This document shows, piece by piece, positions 63,965 to 64,000 of a stretch of DNA of 64,000 nt. The position numbers were made by a program, and so were the translations under genes. How positions within the stretch are numbered: the first letter of the stretch is position 1; each line of letters begins with the position of its first letter. Origin of the DNA: Novosphingobium sp. SG751A (GTDB lineage: Bacteria > Pseudomonadota > Alphaproteobacteria > Sphingomonadales > Sphingomonadaceae). The notes under the pieces were generated by a model, which was not told the DNA's origin, ran no database searches, and saw only the letters and a program-made list of their open reading frames with translations. Location: contig NZ_JABGCB010000008.1 in assembly GCF_013149295.1 (NCBI RefSeq), positions 186,001-250,000 on the forward strand. The letters are read 5' to 3'.

Positions 63965-64000
63965 TCAGATCTGGCTGATGAATTTGGTGACGAGGTAATT
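63965..64000 (-). CDS. C-terminal end of a gene entering from the right edge
   Basis: A minus-strand frame reads NYLVTKFISQI and a TGA (63967-63965). It ends 23 bases before the CMD gene start, so it is the preceding gene of the same operon. Eleven residues do not allow identification. Confidence 0.5.
   Translation of the reverse strand, partial: NYLVTKFISQI

Overview
The window comes from a high-GC alphaproteobacterium. Sphingomonadales (Novosphingobium/Sphingobium-like) is the best guess, from an EcfG-type sigma factor, a Wzx/Wzy-type exopolysaccharide (EPS) locus with a rhamnose operon, and small DUF3309/Thivi_2564/glycine-zipper envelope proteins. No rRNA, tRNA, IS element, phage or CRISPR array was seen.

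Layout. (1) 1-2 kb: a MarR regulator with a perfect inverted-repeat operator over its start codon, then three small envelope proteins. (2) 2.0-5.5 kb: the complete dTDP-L-rhamnose operon rfbCBDA. (3) 5.5-6.3 kb: two divergent single-domain LuxR regulators. (4) 6.3-33.7 kb: the EPS locus. It holds a polyprenyl-phosphate sugar transferase, eight glycosyltransferases, a WecG/TagA transferase, a Wzx-like flippase, a Wzy-like polymerase, a glycoside hydrolase, a Wza-like export protein, an outer-membrane barrel, a Wzc-like chain-length protein with a separate tyrosine-kinase-like ATPase, a sugar aminotransferase and a 2OG-Fe(II) oxygenase. Embedded in it (8.8-13.8 kb) are two open, coupled NRPS/PKS-like genes in which the formyltransferase, adenylation, acyltransferase and thioesterase active sites all look substituted. 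One glycosyltransferase starts with an 11-C tract directly after its ATG, a possible phase switch.

(5) 33.7-53.7 kb: a stress/envelope region around an EcfG-like sigma factor and a 1446-residue CheB-CheR-PAS-histidine kinase-REC-REC-LuxR protein. It contains DUF4398, SYLF, OmpA, ferritin-like and DUF1003 proteins, a transglutaminase, a GH130 enzyme and two related glycosyltransferases. A small two-gene module (a MbcA/ParS-like protein plus a conserved partner) occurs twice. A 438-bp direct repeat (two mismatches) carries the 5' part of the sigma gene and its promoter region and brackets about 12 kb of this region. A recurring CTCGGAANCTACGC element lies upstream of several of these genes.

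(6) 53.7-64 kb: a catabolic block on the minus strand (two alpha/beta hydrolases, a tandem carboxymuconolactone-decarboxylase/cupin fusion, a frameshifted cytochrome c/PQQ-type sugar dehydrogenase), a LysR regulator divergent from an aldo/keto reductase, a decayed lipase, and an MDR oxidoreductase with a small carboxymuconolactone-decarboxylase protein.

All functions are read from sequence motifs. No database search was run.
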